Below are positions 46,002 to 57,600 of a stretch of 64,000 nt of DNA, in pieces. The DNA lies in NCBI RefSeq assembly GCF_002999335.1, contig NW_020312772.1, forward strand, positions 86,001-150,000. Reading direction: 5' to 3'. The stretch is from Cyclospora cayetanensis. Taxonomy: Eukaryota > Apicomplexa > Conoidasida > Eucoccidiorida > Eimeriidae. Position 1 is the first letter of the stretch. Every line of letters begins with the position of its first letter. A program made the position numbers and the translations under genes. The notes beneath the pieces were generated by a model, which was not told the origin of the DNA, searched no databases, and worked only from the letters and a program-made list of their open reading frames with translations.

Positions 46002-47501
46002 CTAGATGCCTTCTATCTTGCGAATTATCCAGCTGACAGGCTGAAGGATCGGGAAGTCCAGTATCCAGTGGAGGTTTAGTGCACAGAATTCATCGTAAAA
46101 GCACTTCTTACAGTACGTACACCTCATCTCTGCTCCGCGAGCCGCGCCGTTATCCACCTGCCCAAGCCCCTGCGTGCCCTCCTCTCTGCTTGCGCCACTC
46201 TCTCCGTCGAAGATCTTCCGAATGCTACCCAACTCCACAGCAGCAGCATCCGGATGTCTGCCCGACGCCGTCTCTTGGAGTCCGTCATCCTCCCCAGCCT
46301 CGAGTACCCTCGCAACTGCTCCGGTCTGGGAAGCTTCGGATCCAAGTGCTTTCCAATCCCCATTCTTAGGTTCCATTGACGAGACGGCTTGCTTGCAGAT
46401 ATCGGCGTCCCCCTGTTCCCCCCAGTAACCCCATCCAGTCAGCTTCCCTGCGCCCTTCTTCTGCACGAGCTCGATGGTGAGGATCAGATGATACACGAAC
46501 CACCACAAAACGCCAAAGAGGAGTGCCAGCAACACGTCGATTGTGTAGTGGTTGTAGCACAAAGGAATCAGCACCCACAGAGCCAACGCCTGCACGTAAC
46601 AGTAGTACCTGAGGATCGGTAGACGCGACACCGCGCTAAACAGCTTTCTTATAGGGCCTCGAGAGCGATGCTGCTCGCTGTCTCGACACACTTCAAGAAC
46701 CTCCTCAGGAGGAACAGGAACAAAGCTTCGTGCCGCTGCAGTTGCCACTGGCCTGCTGCACCCTTCTTTCCTCAGCCGACGCCAAGTCTTGTAGAAGGCG
46801 AGGCACTGGTCGAGAAAGCTTCCCTTGAAAGTGTTGTACGGCTTGCCGGTGCAAGTCACATCCCGACAATAAAAACCCTTGGGGGAACCTCTTTTCGCAG
46901 GAGCCGACTGGCAGCGTCCGTAGAAACTCCAGGATAGGACTGCATGCATGATGTTGAGACTATGACCAGAAATGATCATGCCTGTGCATTCATCATTATG
47001 GCCAATAGCCTGCCTCACTATGGCTACGATGACCTCTTTGGCATTTTTCGGACGTCGCACGATGCAGTAGACATCAGAGGATGGTACAGTTGTCACGACG
47101 ATGGCTATTGCTCGCATCCAGAAACCGAGGGCCACTAGACTGCAAATGCGACAGACCACCTGCACGTTCAGCGGGAAGGGTAGCATCAAAACGTGGCGAG
47201 TGATTGACAAGAAGACGCACGTGAAAGTGCACGCGTCAATCATCACCGACAGCCACTCCGGCACTTCCCTGCGGTGCATAACCTGGTCGTGTAGCCTGTC
47301 CGGCAGCGGGCGCTGCTTGTCAGGGTCATAGAAGCTGTCAGAGATAAGGGAGACGATGCTGATACCGATTAGTGTCACAACCATTACGACCACTGTCCAC
47401 ACAAGGCGGAGCACATGGTGTTTTAGGCTTGCGTTGACGTGCCATATCGGATGGAACATGGAGGTGGTCGTGTCACATTGGCACGCCCCCTTGCTGTTCA
47501 T
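46002..47501 (-). CDS. Sphingomyelin synthase / ceramide phosphotransferase-like enzyme
   Basis: Single-exon gene of 499 codons from the first ATG; the open frame extends 28 codons further up without a Met. SMS-family enzymes move a phosphocholine or phosphoethanolamine head group to ceramide in Golgi or plasma membrane. Family motifs in order: PLPD at residues 65-68 (D1); R130 followed by AIAIVVTTVP (D2-like); ISGH ending at H180 (D3); HYTID at 318-322 (D4). This gives the expected His-His-Asp set H180, H318 and D322. About six hydrophobic segments are visible: 31-50, 90-109, 113-139, 182-194, 303-316 and 322-343. The D3-D4 gap is about 138 residues, against roughly 43 in human SMS1, because of an Arg/Cys-rich insert. 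The C-terminal tail (350-499) is acidic and ends in Cys pairs (CTYCKKC). The head-group donor cannot be read from sequence. Confidence 0.8.
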   Translation of the reverse strand: MNSKGACQCDTTTSMFHPIWHVNASLKHHVLRLVWTVVVMVVTLIGISIVSLISDSFYDPDKQRPLPDRLHDQVMHRREVPEWLSVMIDACTFTCVFLSITRHVLMLPFPLNVQVVCRICSLVALGFWMRAIAIVVTTVPSSDVYCIVRRPKNAKEVIVAIVRQAIGHNDECTGMIISGHSLNIMHAVLSWSFYGRCQSAPAKRGSPKGFYCRDVTCTGKPYNTFKGSFLDQCLAFYKTWRRLRKEGCSRPVATAAARSFVPVPPEEVLEVCRDSEQHRSRGPIRKLFSAVSRLPILRYYCYVQALALWVLIPLCYNHYTIDVLLALLFGVLWWFVYHLILTIELVQKKGAGKLTGWGYWGEQGDADICKQAVSSMEPKNGDWKALGSEASQTGAVARVLEAGEDDGLQETASGRHPDAAAVELGSIRKIFDGESGASREEGTQGLGQVDNGAARGAEMRCTYCKKCFYDEFCALNLHWILDFPILQPVSWIIRKIEGI

Positions 47502-49162
47502 AGTGATGGGGCAGAGCAACGCAGAACGCGAAATCTCAAAACAGAAATATACAACTGCGACGAGGGGAATACCCCTAATATACACCTTTCACCAGGGCTA
47601 TGAACGGCTCCAGCATGGCGCAGTCAAAAGCCCGATTGACTTGAGGAACTTAGACCCTTGGCCTCCACTGCTGCTGAATCGCACCGAGAGTATACCGTCA
47701 CGACCACTTCGGTAACCCGCGCTTCTCTTCAAATCTCATCATGAGCAGCTCCTACGCAAACTAATTTCCCTCTGCGCAGCTAGGGAATGCCTGTACAGCC
47801 TTGCGTTGTGAGACGGATTGCAGACGATGAGTTTAGCCAAGAAGTGCAAGATGCGGGAATTATAAATGTAAAGGGGAGGGGGAAGAAAACGGCAGGAGCG
47901 TTTGTTTGGGAAGCGCGGCGGGTGCCTACCAAACTCACGCTGGAAACCACCAGATATCTGGAGAATACCTGTCTACAAACGCTGCTCTGCTTCAAAATGG
48001 AAATTGAATAGTCAATTGATATGAGGAGCGAGGCCAAACACTGACGAAGTGAGCGTGCAGCGGTTCCAGTTCTGCAGAGAATCAGAAGTGACTTTCCTTA
48101 TCTGCATTGGCGGTCTGCTGCCATGGTGTACAAGCACCAAATAGGAGCAAACAATTTGATCTAAAAAGAAATTTCCCCGTTTATTGTTAAAAGAGGCCAA
48201 AACGACAAGGTTCCACAGAACGGCACTGCTGGTCAAACACTTCCCGAAGCCGCATGCAGGATTGGAGTAATGTCAGTTCATTGGCTGTCTGGGGAGTAAA
48301 CCCCAATGTTTTCCCAATCCTAAATAATTTTCGGCTGAAAAGCACGAGTCAAGGCCTCTCCAGCAGCGAGACGAGAATCGAAGGTAAATAGGGGGGAGGG
48401 GCGTGCAGCGGAGGCCCGGTGTTGCATGCGGGAAGTTTCGACGACTGTTCTAGACTTCGACCATACAGCGGCATTCAAATGAGATAAGCACGCATTTTTT
48501 CGAGAAAAATTCTCATAAAATCCTGCTGCCTTGAATGGAGACAAATTTTTGACTCGATGAAAAGGCTGGGTTTTTTCACGCAGCATGCCATTCCACTTCG
48601 CCATGTGTGCTGAGGTGGGACACACATTTGAAACTTTCTCCCGGACAAATTAATTATTTTGTATTATGAAAGGCTGAATATCCGTCTTGGCTGTTCATAC
48701 ACGTTAATGGCACGCAGAAGACAAAACTAAACACACGAAGAAGCAATTTAGTGCGTCTGTGCATGCAAAGGACTCGATCTGAAGTCTCTGCACATTTCAA
48801 TGGGAAGTCAACACAGGCTTAAAAGTAAGCTATTGAAGGATCAATACATAGATTTTACCTTCCCCTACCCGCTCTCAGACTCGGAACACTGGGAGCATTC
48901 ACAGCCAGCTGTGTCTAGCATTGTTGCACATGCACACAGCGTCTTCTCATGTGAAGCCGACGCTACTCCCTAGTAATAAAATGAGCGAACACACACATCC
49001 AAACGTCATATGTGCACTTTTCTGTAGTGGAATATAACTAGTGCAGTGATGCTGATCACCCCGCTAAAGGGAGCCTAATACTGCGGAAAACAGAAACAAA
49101 ATTCGCAGTCAAAAAACACCCTAATTCTGAAGTGCATTCGGATCTCATACAGTGAGGTCTTC
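47502..49162. other. Intergenic, probable promoter region of the sphingomyelin-synthase-like gene
   Basis: A 74-codon plus ORF at 47787-48011 (contains IINVKGRGKKTAGAFVWEAR) is divergent to the enzyme gene and might be a small gene or exon. Frames at 48000-48660 are short and overlap each other. No promoter motif can be named; nothing else is seen up to 49160. Confidence 0.3.
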
Positions 49163-52100
49163 GTGCCAATACACGCAGCACAGACTGGAAGTAAGCCAGA
49201 ACGCACTGAAGCATTTAGAAACCCAATCGTTAGCTATAGTCCTGTGGAATCAGTGGACCTACCAGATATAAGCTCAGAAGAATTGAACGACCTCCTGAGG
49301 CGTGCCAGAGCTGTCGCAAGGCATGAAATGAACATACATGCTGAGCCTGTCGGCAATAGCGATGCTTCTCTAGCCAATAAATTTTTTCAGCCCAACAAAA
49401 CCATGTCGCAGTAATATCAGTCTAAGTCCTTTCTGGAGCCGAAAACTTTTGCAAAAAGCTGGCTGTAGGAGAGTTTCACGTCGGCTCTTTGAAATCTCGG
49501 CAACACAGTGCATGCTCCTCTGCCGTTGGACGTATCCCAGGCTCTCAGACAAACCGTTAGAGCTCTTCCACTGTGATGTGTACAACGCCAGGAAAAGAAC
49601 ATGGTCATGTACTGTGCGCAATTCAGCATTTCCAAAGCGAAGTCGATCAGACACAAGCAACAGAATCTCCAATTACTTTTGTACCACAGAAAGTCATTCT
49701 CGACGTGGCAGTGTTCAACCATTTTGCCACTCTAAATTTTTGCAGTAGTGGCGGATCCGTGGGTGGTAAAACCATAAAACACATACAATTTTGGTAGCAA
49801 CTGTGAATCCTCGCAGATTAGAGCGGCTGCACTGTGCACTGATGAACTGGGGCGGTGTGAGACAGTGTCAGCGACCTCGTTGTTCATGCCCTCAATATAC
49901 TTCAGTGCATACTCGTACGGGAGGCGTCCAGGCCAACGAACAATTCTAGGATGATGAAACTCCTGACAGCCGTATATAAGTCAGAGAAAATACTACCGGT
50001 CAGTCTATACAGTAGAAGGACGTCCTCATGAGTGATGCCTGCATTTTTCACGCCCCACCACACTTGTATAGGGTTCCTTTCCCGCACTGAATGCCCCTTT
50101 ACTAGACACCCTAACTCGCTTTCGGTGAAACAATGAGAATAGCAAGAAAAAATTTAGGGTCTTGGAGAGCTTGTAGCCTCTGGAGAGAAGAGAACACCCG
50201 CCACTTCGTCTCTTGCACCGGTTGTTAGAAAGAAACGACGATTGCCATCGGGCATTTTGAACGCCGGAAGAGTTGAAAGGCAGCTCATAAGTATCCCTGC
50301 TGCGGGACCAGCCTCCTCTCTGCAGGTCATAGCCTGCATTTACAAAAGAATAACAGTTAAGGATCAGCGATCCGAGCGAGTAAAAAATAAAATTTTGATA
50401 ATGCGCAGGTCCATAGAAAATCTCCTCGCCCCTGCGGGTACGTTAAGGTCAAGTCCACGCCTGAATCGCTTCATTTTTTTGCCGTATCTGACTCTGTAAC
50501 TGCAGCCGAAGAAACGAACTACCCCAAACAATCGTTTGCATGAAAAAGCTGCACGTTTGAATGCCTTCACATAGCAGTCCTTTCCCCGCAACAACTGAAG
50601 CGCACGTCGCCGGTGCCGACAGGCTCAGCATATATGTGGGAGCATTGTTTTGTGTCTGAGATAAGGGTAAATGGCAATTGTGCCTGTGAATTCAGATGCC
50701 GGGTACTCTGAGTAGTTTTCCAAATATTAAGCTGCATCAGGAAGGTTCTGCGTCACAGTAACTTGTTCAGGGGCTTAACGTTAACGCACATGGTCCAACT
50801 TCTGTTCTTTGTCGTCACCAACACTGACTGATGTTTGAAAGCTTTGCTTGCTTCCGGCACTCTGCCTCTCCCCTGTCTGTCGCTCAAGCTCATTTTATCT
50901 TGTGTGGGGTTCCAATACCGCAGCGCATAGCTTTTGACTGACCCGGGAATTAGCTCGATATAGCGCTGTGGACGACTAGCAGGTGGTTATCTGCTTGGTG
51001 CTGTAGCGAACATTGTTAGACACCCCAGGTGCAAGAGTATGCTTACGTTGTGTAAAGACTACTAAATGACTAAGTACTACAATTCTTTAATAATCTCAAA
51101 CACGCACTATCCGAGGTCCCTAACCTCTGTATCCAGTAGACTCTCAGGCGTAGTCCTCTGTGCCTCTTTTATCAACTAAGGCGACCGTGGCTACATTTCG
51201 GACTTGCATCCAAGGCTTATTGCATAGCTGTGATATGCTCTTTCGTGTTCTGAGCTTGCCAATATATCTTTCTCATTTTCTGAGGTTCAAACCTTCGCTG
51301 ACAAGCTTATGCTATTGTAGGACTGCGCACTACACAGCTCCTCATTGAAAGACACATCCGCGAAATCCTTCTTCAGATTTGCTTATTTCTGCCGTTCCCC
51401 AGTAGAAAGATAGCTCAAGCTTCATAATGAGGAAACAATAGCAGAACGGCCAAGATGAGCTGCATGCTCTGGACCATGCTCCTTGCTGCACTGCAGAGCC
51501 ACCCACATACAAGCTCTGCCTCGCCTTGTTGAGGTAAGGACTCCACCCCGCTTACCATAAACAAAATCAGTGTGGTTGCGAGGACCAGAGGGTGTTCTTC
51601 TCTAGCGCTTCCCAGCGCATCAACCTCCACCGCGGGTGTCCGGAACCGCATGTGCACATTCCATCGGAACACTCATGGCACACCTAGAATTTCTTAATGG
51701 TGCACGGGCCGTATATAGACACTATGCTAGTAGGACTCAATGCACGTTTCACGTGGCATTTTGCTGCAGCAGCCTTGCCAGTCCTGGCGTTCTGCTGCCC
51801 GATAGCGATTCAGGGTCATAGGGACCGTGCTGATGAGTGAACAGGTGAAGTTCACTTTCGCGCCGTCTCCTTCGATAACAGAGCTACTGCACATTCGGTC
51901 TTATCAACGCCAATAATGTGTGGCGATTAGGGTAAACGTGTATCTGAGCACAATCGGTCCGTGGTGAGTCTTTAACTGCGGCTCTATCCTCTGCAGCTGC
52001 CTTCACTGCGCCGCAGTCTGCGTGGGAGCCTTGCGCTGCCTCTGCAAATTTTCGCTTGTCAGTGACTCTGCTTTCTTTGAGCTTAGCCCATTGTTCAAGT

Positions 52101-53866
52101 TCCTTGGCTTTTGCATGCGTTCGCAATTCTAGATTATATGATATACTTTCCAAACATGTAATCAGGTGTGTTGTTAAGGGCAATTTGGGACAGCTGTGGT
52201 CCACCAGTTTCTTCTGGCTTGCATTTCTTGTCCACTTGGGATCGTAGGCTAGGCCCAGTTAAGGCACCTCCGACATCCACAATTTCTCATAAATCCTGTC
52301 CAGGGTTTTTCTTCTTAGGCACGACGCAGGAGGTGCACTCATTCGCCCTTCAAACGTCGCGTAGTCCAGCATTTGCAAAAGCCTTACCGGTCGGCCGTTT
52401 ACTCTCTGAGGCGCTGCCCAAGCTGCAACCTAACGTGACCCTTCAGGCGATTCTCGGAAAACTATTGGTAAAGCAGGTATTCGTCTACGTTGTGAATTTA
52501 CGAACCACAGCTTCATATTTGCCATTATAAGTGTATACTGGTAGATTTCCTTCCTTCGGATTTTTAGTTCTCTGAAAGCTTGTTGTTGAGCTGATCTCCG
52601 CGAAATTCATGAGCCAGAGTTTTATGAAGAGAGGAACTGCAGCGATTCCTGCACGCAGACAATTTCGTCTGCATGAGTAGAGTCACCATAAATTACTTCT
52701 ATGTCTCCAACTAAGTGCCACGAGGAGCACTCATTTTATTTGATCTGAGGAGTACAAAGCGAGCCGCATCTCCCACAGCTAAGGAAATCTTTTACTTGCC
52801 GGTATTTACGGTCGCCATACATTTGTGGGCATGAATATACAATTATTGTCCAGCTAACAATCATGGCGTTCTACCAGCAGTAGAGCTACTGCATTCACCT
52901 TAGCTTGCAGGCCGGCCCCTACCGGCCCAACAAACGTTGTATCACCCTAGTCGTGCGTTGCAAAAGAATTTTATAGACTGTTGCCAAAGAAAAGCTGATT
53001 GCCAATGGCCAAACAAGTTTATGAAAACTCGCCAACTACGGTAGGGCAACGGAACATCCCCCTTAAACCCCATGATAGAGGGTCCGAAAGTAGCTGAGTC
53101 AATCATGCTGCATTACCAACTAGCACGCTTCGTTTACGGCCTCCGTGGAAATACGGTTGACGCAAGATTCAATACAGACTTGAGAAAAAACTTATAGAGT
53201 GTTTCTCGAGAAAATTCGTGCCTCACCCTGCCCGCGTCCCTCACAGTTGTGGCATGAGTAGAGAGGGACAGCTTAAGCATGGGCAACTGCACCCTCTGTG
53301 CACTCCGAGCAGTCACTGCTCGCTGCACATGGCATTTACAGCACACGCACGCACTAACTCCTATCGTCTTGGAGTAACAGCATTACAATCATACGAGAAA
53401 CGAACATACATGCCAATGGTCAATTTTATAGTGATTAGATACCAATTCATGTTGTAGAGGGCTAGGCTTTGCCAATGGCACTTTCTACTATGCGTGTTCT
53501 GTTTACAAAATTCCGCGAGCACTGCTGTACGGCAACCATAAAGCAAAAGAGACCGAGTCGCATATCTGGATTATTTAGCTCAGTAGTTTGTTAAATATAG
53601 CTTTTATAATAGTAGCTGCGAAGCTCGATCTTCGCCCTCTGCACCACTGGCCATGGAACAGATGGAACACCCGACCTGCTACTTCCCGCCGTACTCCCTC
53701 TCTATCTTTGAATCATGTTTTTGTGCAGAATGTAGCCATCTTTCAACCTTATAAGCAGGGCGTGGCGACCACTGACCAGTTACTCTACAGAAGTGCATCG
53801 GTGTTTCTTGATAGTGCTCTCCTTCCGAGGGCAGATATTTTCAGCATTCCGCTTGATTCCCATTGA
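49163..53866 (+). CDS. Putative multi-exon gene, function unknown
   Basis: Several plus-strand blocks look like exons. They are 49163-49411 (VDLPDISSEELNDLLRRARA); about 49640-49755 after a CAATTCAG acceptor (TFVPQKVILDVAVFNHF), with a GTGGGT donor in phase 0; about 52319-52469 after TTCTTAG (SEALPKLQPNVTLQAILGKL), with a GTAAAG donor in phase 0; and a terminal exon of about 53730-53866 after TTGTGCAG in phase 0 (QPYKQGVATTDQLLYRSASV), ending in TGA. The last two join in phase; the link from the first two is only by strand and order. No domain is recognised. Confidence 0.35.
49902..50339 (-). mobile_element. Ty3/gypsy-type RNase H fragment, decayed
   Basis: The minus frame at 50154-50339 aligns by eye with the RNase H fragment at 36.8 kb: CREEAGPAAGILMSCLSTLP against CREQARAAVGMRISRLSNPP, then FKMPDGNRRFFLTTGARDEV against LALPGSKHRIFRTTDAGKRA. 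A second frame below it (50105 downward) has FTESELG, like the SRxLTxxE block. Stops separate the two, so the fragment is dead. It lies in a possible intron of the plus-strand candidate gene. Confidence 0.5.
51415..52250 (-). CDS. Putative coiled-coil plus membrane protein
   Basis: The minus frame at about 51900-52250 reads YDPKWTRNASQKKL, then a helical charged stretch with KAKELEQWAKLKESRVTDKR. A second frame at 51415-51672 has two hydrophobic segments (PLVLATTLILFMVSG; SMQLILAVLLLFP) and a stop. A coiled coil followed by two C-terminal membrane segments is the layout of GET1/WRB-type receptors, but no diagnostic motif is visible and the splice between the two blocks was not established. 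It overlaps the plus-strand candidate gene. Confidence 0.28.
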
Positions 53867-54260
53867 GCTCAGCGTCCTCTTCGCATTGATAATTTAAGCA
53901 ATGTATTAATGCCTTCGTCCAGTGAATATATCTCGCATTGGCTGGCCCTACCAGAACAGTAGAATCATCCGCATGCAGCCCCGATATGCATGCAAGACTT
54001 GCTCTCCACCGCTAGGAGAACCTATGTTTCGCTAATAAATATTAATTTTACTTTATCGAGTATACAGAAACACAACTCACGCGGGCAGGGATACTCCGAG
54101 CTTTTCTGGTCGCCAGTTGTGCCTCCGAGTCCTGGCGACTGAGAAATGAGGAAGGCCAACTGAATCCTTGTTGCGCCATTAACATCGGGCAGCGTTAAGG
54201 AAAAACGACTGCAGCCGCGTATCATATAACGGCGTATCTTTTCATTTTCTAGCCGTCAGG

Positions 54261-55668
54261 ATGAGTTCTGGTATGAAGTTCTGTCCAGAATGGTGATTCA
54301 GACACAACCCTCGACTTAAGAGAAAGCAACCCAAGCCAGCCAGTTCCTCATGATCCAGGTTCAGACTCGATTGATTCGTGATGGGTATATGAACATGCCG
54401 TATACTGCTTCACGCGGGTTGGTGATTGTTACGTATGCAGCAACAACATGTTGCAACCCAAGGAGGACCGACAGCGTCAGCAGCTCAAGTTCCTCTGCCG
54501 ACGCTGTGACTTCTTTCGGTACGCAGAAGGAACGTTTGAAGAAAATTGCGTTGACAGAATCAACTTCAGCTACAAGTCAAAGTGAGCCATCGGGCAACTC
54601 TCCTTTACATCCATCTCTCGCGTAGCAAGTATCACTATCCCCCAAATTAGCGTTGTTTTGCAATGAACGCAGCAGGAGCCCGCTTCGATCAGCTGTTTTC
54701 TCTGTGAGTACCTGCTTTAAGGTTTGGAACAACCATTTACCGCTGGCTAAGAGATGGCTACGATTGCACATGTAGTGTGATGAGGCTGATAAAAACTGCG
54801 CAATTCGCTTCAGGGAAGATATGATGATTTCTCCAGACCTCTCTCAAGACCCCACTTTGGGTCGTGTGCCAGATTGGCGCTGCCCAGCGTGTGGTAACTT
54901 GGGGTGTGTCTTTTTCCAGCTTCCTGAGAGAGTTGCAGAAGATGCGATGACGCTAGTCTACGTTTGCACCAAGAGCGGCTGCGGCCACTCCGTGAAGCAG
55001 GAATCTGCACATGATATGGACGCAGATGCGGGTTAGCAGATTTACGGAATGTTATTCTCGGTGCAGTTGATTTTTGCACTTTGTTTTCTTACGCTCTAGT
55101 CCGAAGTGGACCTGGCACATTTACCCGGAGTAGAGATATGGCAACATTTTACATATGCTTGCCTTTAAGTATCATGCATAGGTAAGGCATGGTCGTAATA
55201 AGGAATTTACTGAACATTTTGTGATGGCTAATGCAGAGGACAGTCCTGACGGGTTAGGGCGAGTCAAGTCTGTGGGCTTCTCTGAAGTTAAGCCGCTACC
55301 AGCAGATGAGCTAGGGGAGCATGTGCCTCCAGATGCAACCGTTGGAGTTGATGCAAAAGGTGAAGGTGAGCACAGATTAAGATTACTTGTTTGTGGACGG
55401 GTTGTTCATATTGCCTGTACCCCTGAAATCTTATAGTGAATGCCTCGAAGTGTTTTTGTCTGCTTCTTCAGCAGAGAGGGACCTTGATATTGAGGGAGAT
55501 GCGGATCTATTCGGCGATGATCGCGCCTATGGATACAACAACGAATTAGAAGAGGAAATCGCGCAGAATGACGAATTTGATCAGGAAATTTTTGGGAACG
55601 AACTTGAGCAGGAAATCGCATTAGAAGGAGAGGATGTGGATGGAAACTTAGGATTTGGACGTCCTTAG
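54261..55668 (+). CDS. RPB9: RNA polymerase II subunit RPB9 with an acidic C-terminal extension, five exons
   Basis: Exons 54261-54292, 54441-54581, 54814-55031, 55237-55365 and 55472-55668 splice in phase to 238 codons. The N-terminal zinc ribbon has C8, C11, C30 and C33, with MLQPKED matching the MLYPKED signature of RPB9 and the first junction falling inside CPEC. The middle has DLSQDPTLGR and the TFIIS-type C-terminal ribbon WRCPACG...EDAMTLVYVCTKSGCGH. RPB9 aids start-site choice, fidelity and TFIIS-stimulated cleavage by polymerase II. Normal RPB9 ends just after this ribbon, at about 110-125 residues. Here about 115 further residues follow, ending in acidic repeats (NNELEEEIAQ, ELEQEIALEGED). 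The CGHRW end of the family is CGHSV here. The last exon has a CAGCAG acceptor pair that could add or drop one residue. Confidence 0.9.
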
Positions 55669-56237
55669 CATTCGCATTAACCTCTTGCCTCTGAGGTGAA
55701 GTTGCGCATTCAAGTGAATGCAACAGATATAGCTTAACTTCACTCTGAAAATTATCTTATTGTATCAAGAATCTACACGCGTTTAGTGCAGATGCGAACC
55801 AACACTAAGGGATACGCACACTACTATTTATGTTCGCCTTGGGGACCATCATATGGGCAAATGCGCCATCTAGAGCGGAGCTAAGTGAAAACCTGAGCAG
55901 GGTGGGGACTGCACGCAGTGAAGAGTTGAATGCTGCTCCGGAGAGCTGAAGTTCTGGATTGCGGATATGAGACGCTGGCACTCCTTTTTAAGCTTTCCCG
56001 TAGTGCTCGTATACATTGACGTCTTAGACGCAAGTAGAACCACCGCAGTGAAAATCGCAAAATTTCCATCATGGCATACAGCACTTCGGATAATATATCC
56101 CTACAGGGAGACACAAATTGCTGGTGCAGCAGTGAACCGTAGTATGTGCGCGTGCGTGAGATAGGAAGAATGAATGCTCCTATAGGGAGATTAAAATTGG
56201 AGCCCTTTGCCAAATGCAGAACTGATTGTCTTTATTT
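55669..56237. other. Intergenic region downstream of RPB9
   Basis: Frames on both strands here (for example 55881-56213 minus) are short and unlike the neighbouring exons. Nothing is supported. Confidence 0.35.
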
Positions 56238-57477
56238 TGCATGCGCATCCTCACAGCTGTCACATACCCAACTGCCCAAAGCATGTGAGGCTTTTTGCTT
56301 GATCAAATCCTCCTGGGTGCGGATTTTGAGAATGGGGATCCTGCCTAAACGGGATGCAACCCTACGAGATATAAAAGTGGCTTTAGATCGACGACTTGAG
56401 CACCTCCTTTTATCTTGGTTTGCGTGTTGAAGGCTTAGGGAGCGGAGAGACGTGAAACGGAATTTGGAAGGCTGGTATCAATACTAATGCAAGAATACTT
56501 ATTCTTGCGTGAGAGTCAGTCGCCTTGAGCTTAGACAAAGTTGCACATGTAAACGAATGAATGGACACACAAGCTGCGATAAGTACGTGCACAAGTAACC
56601 CTGTATCAACATATGCTCTTGTTCATGCCACGTGGTGTGGAAGCGCCTGTGTTGCCCTCGGCGTACTAACCGCCGAGGTGTAGCATGTTCCGTCAACATG
56701 CCACCTCACAGACGGCGAGGGTATCAGTCACAAAAAAACGTAGTTTTCCGGAAAACCAAAAGCGGCTGCTGGGATTACTGTCCCACTAGCTATCGTGATG
56801 CTCTCAGGATGTCGTAGTAATCGCCCTGGAGAGCTATCGCACTGTTTGCCGCCCCTCGTCGTGATACGCGCATTATGAATAGTTCAATATGCATATTGGC
56901 TCCCCGTAGGTGCAAAATACTTCCCCAAAGGCGCCCCCACAGGGGTCCCATGAGCCTTGTTGGGGTCTGTTGCGCGCCCGCCAAATCTTCCTTATGAAGG
57001 AATCGAGCGTTTGCGAATGCTACAAGAAAGTGGAGTCTGCAGGCTTCGTGGATTGAGATTTAAATGACAGATTGCACCTTCAGGCCCACTGCTCCTAGGC
57101 AAAGTACAAGGTATGTCACCGTCAGTGCCATGTGGCACATCTTGCAGTAGAGCCACGGATGGTTGGACACAGCCCAAGGCAAAAGAATGCGAGAGGAGCC
57201 CCGTAACTCTCGACAGCAGGGAAGTGAGCGAATCCGAGGAGCACCTTTAAAGTGGGGTGTTCTCAGTATGCCTAATAGAGCCTGTGAGTACGACGAATGC
57301 GAAGCGAATGAGGACCTCAGAGCAGGCCCTCCATTGCCACGAAGCGCTCCTGTCCGCTTTTACAGAATACTTAAAGCTGCAAAGCAAAAGCACTTTCCTG
57401 TAAGCCAATTCATCCAGCAAAAAGATATGGATGCCCTCCAGCTGACACGAAAGAGCAGATGAGGGTGCCTCGTCTCA
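56238..57477 (+). CDS. Putative two- or three-exon gene, function unknown
   Basis: A plus-strand block after CCTCACAG at about 56260 reads LSHTQLPKACEAFCLIKSSW and RDIKVALDRRLEHLLLSW before a stop at 56430. A later block after TGTTCTCAG (about 57269-57462) reads MPNRACEYDECEANEDLRAG and YRILKAAKQKHFPVSQFIQQ, then a stop. Both have coding-like composition and the same strand, but no shared splice was confirmed; they may be separate exons or chance frames. No family is recognised. Confidence 0.3.
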
Positions 57478-57600
57478 GTCCAGATTTTTATGGAGCTGCA
57501 AAAACAGACTTGTCAACGGCTGCACGATGCCGCCTTCTAGAATTCACAGGCCCTGAAAGATACCTGTGAAGCTTTTCTATCTCTCTGCGAGCATAAGATA

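Noticed and set aside
54350..54625. 91-codon ORF overlapping RPB9 exon 2
   Set aside because: Different frame from the zinc-ribbon reading; the phase-consistent RPB9 splice explains the sequence.
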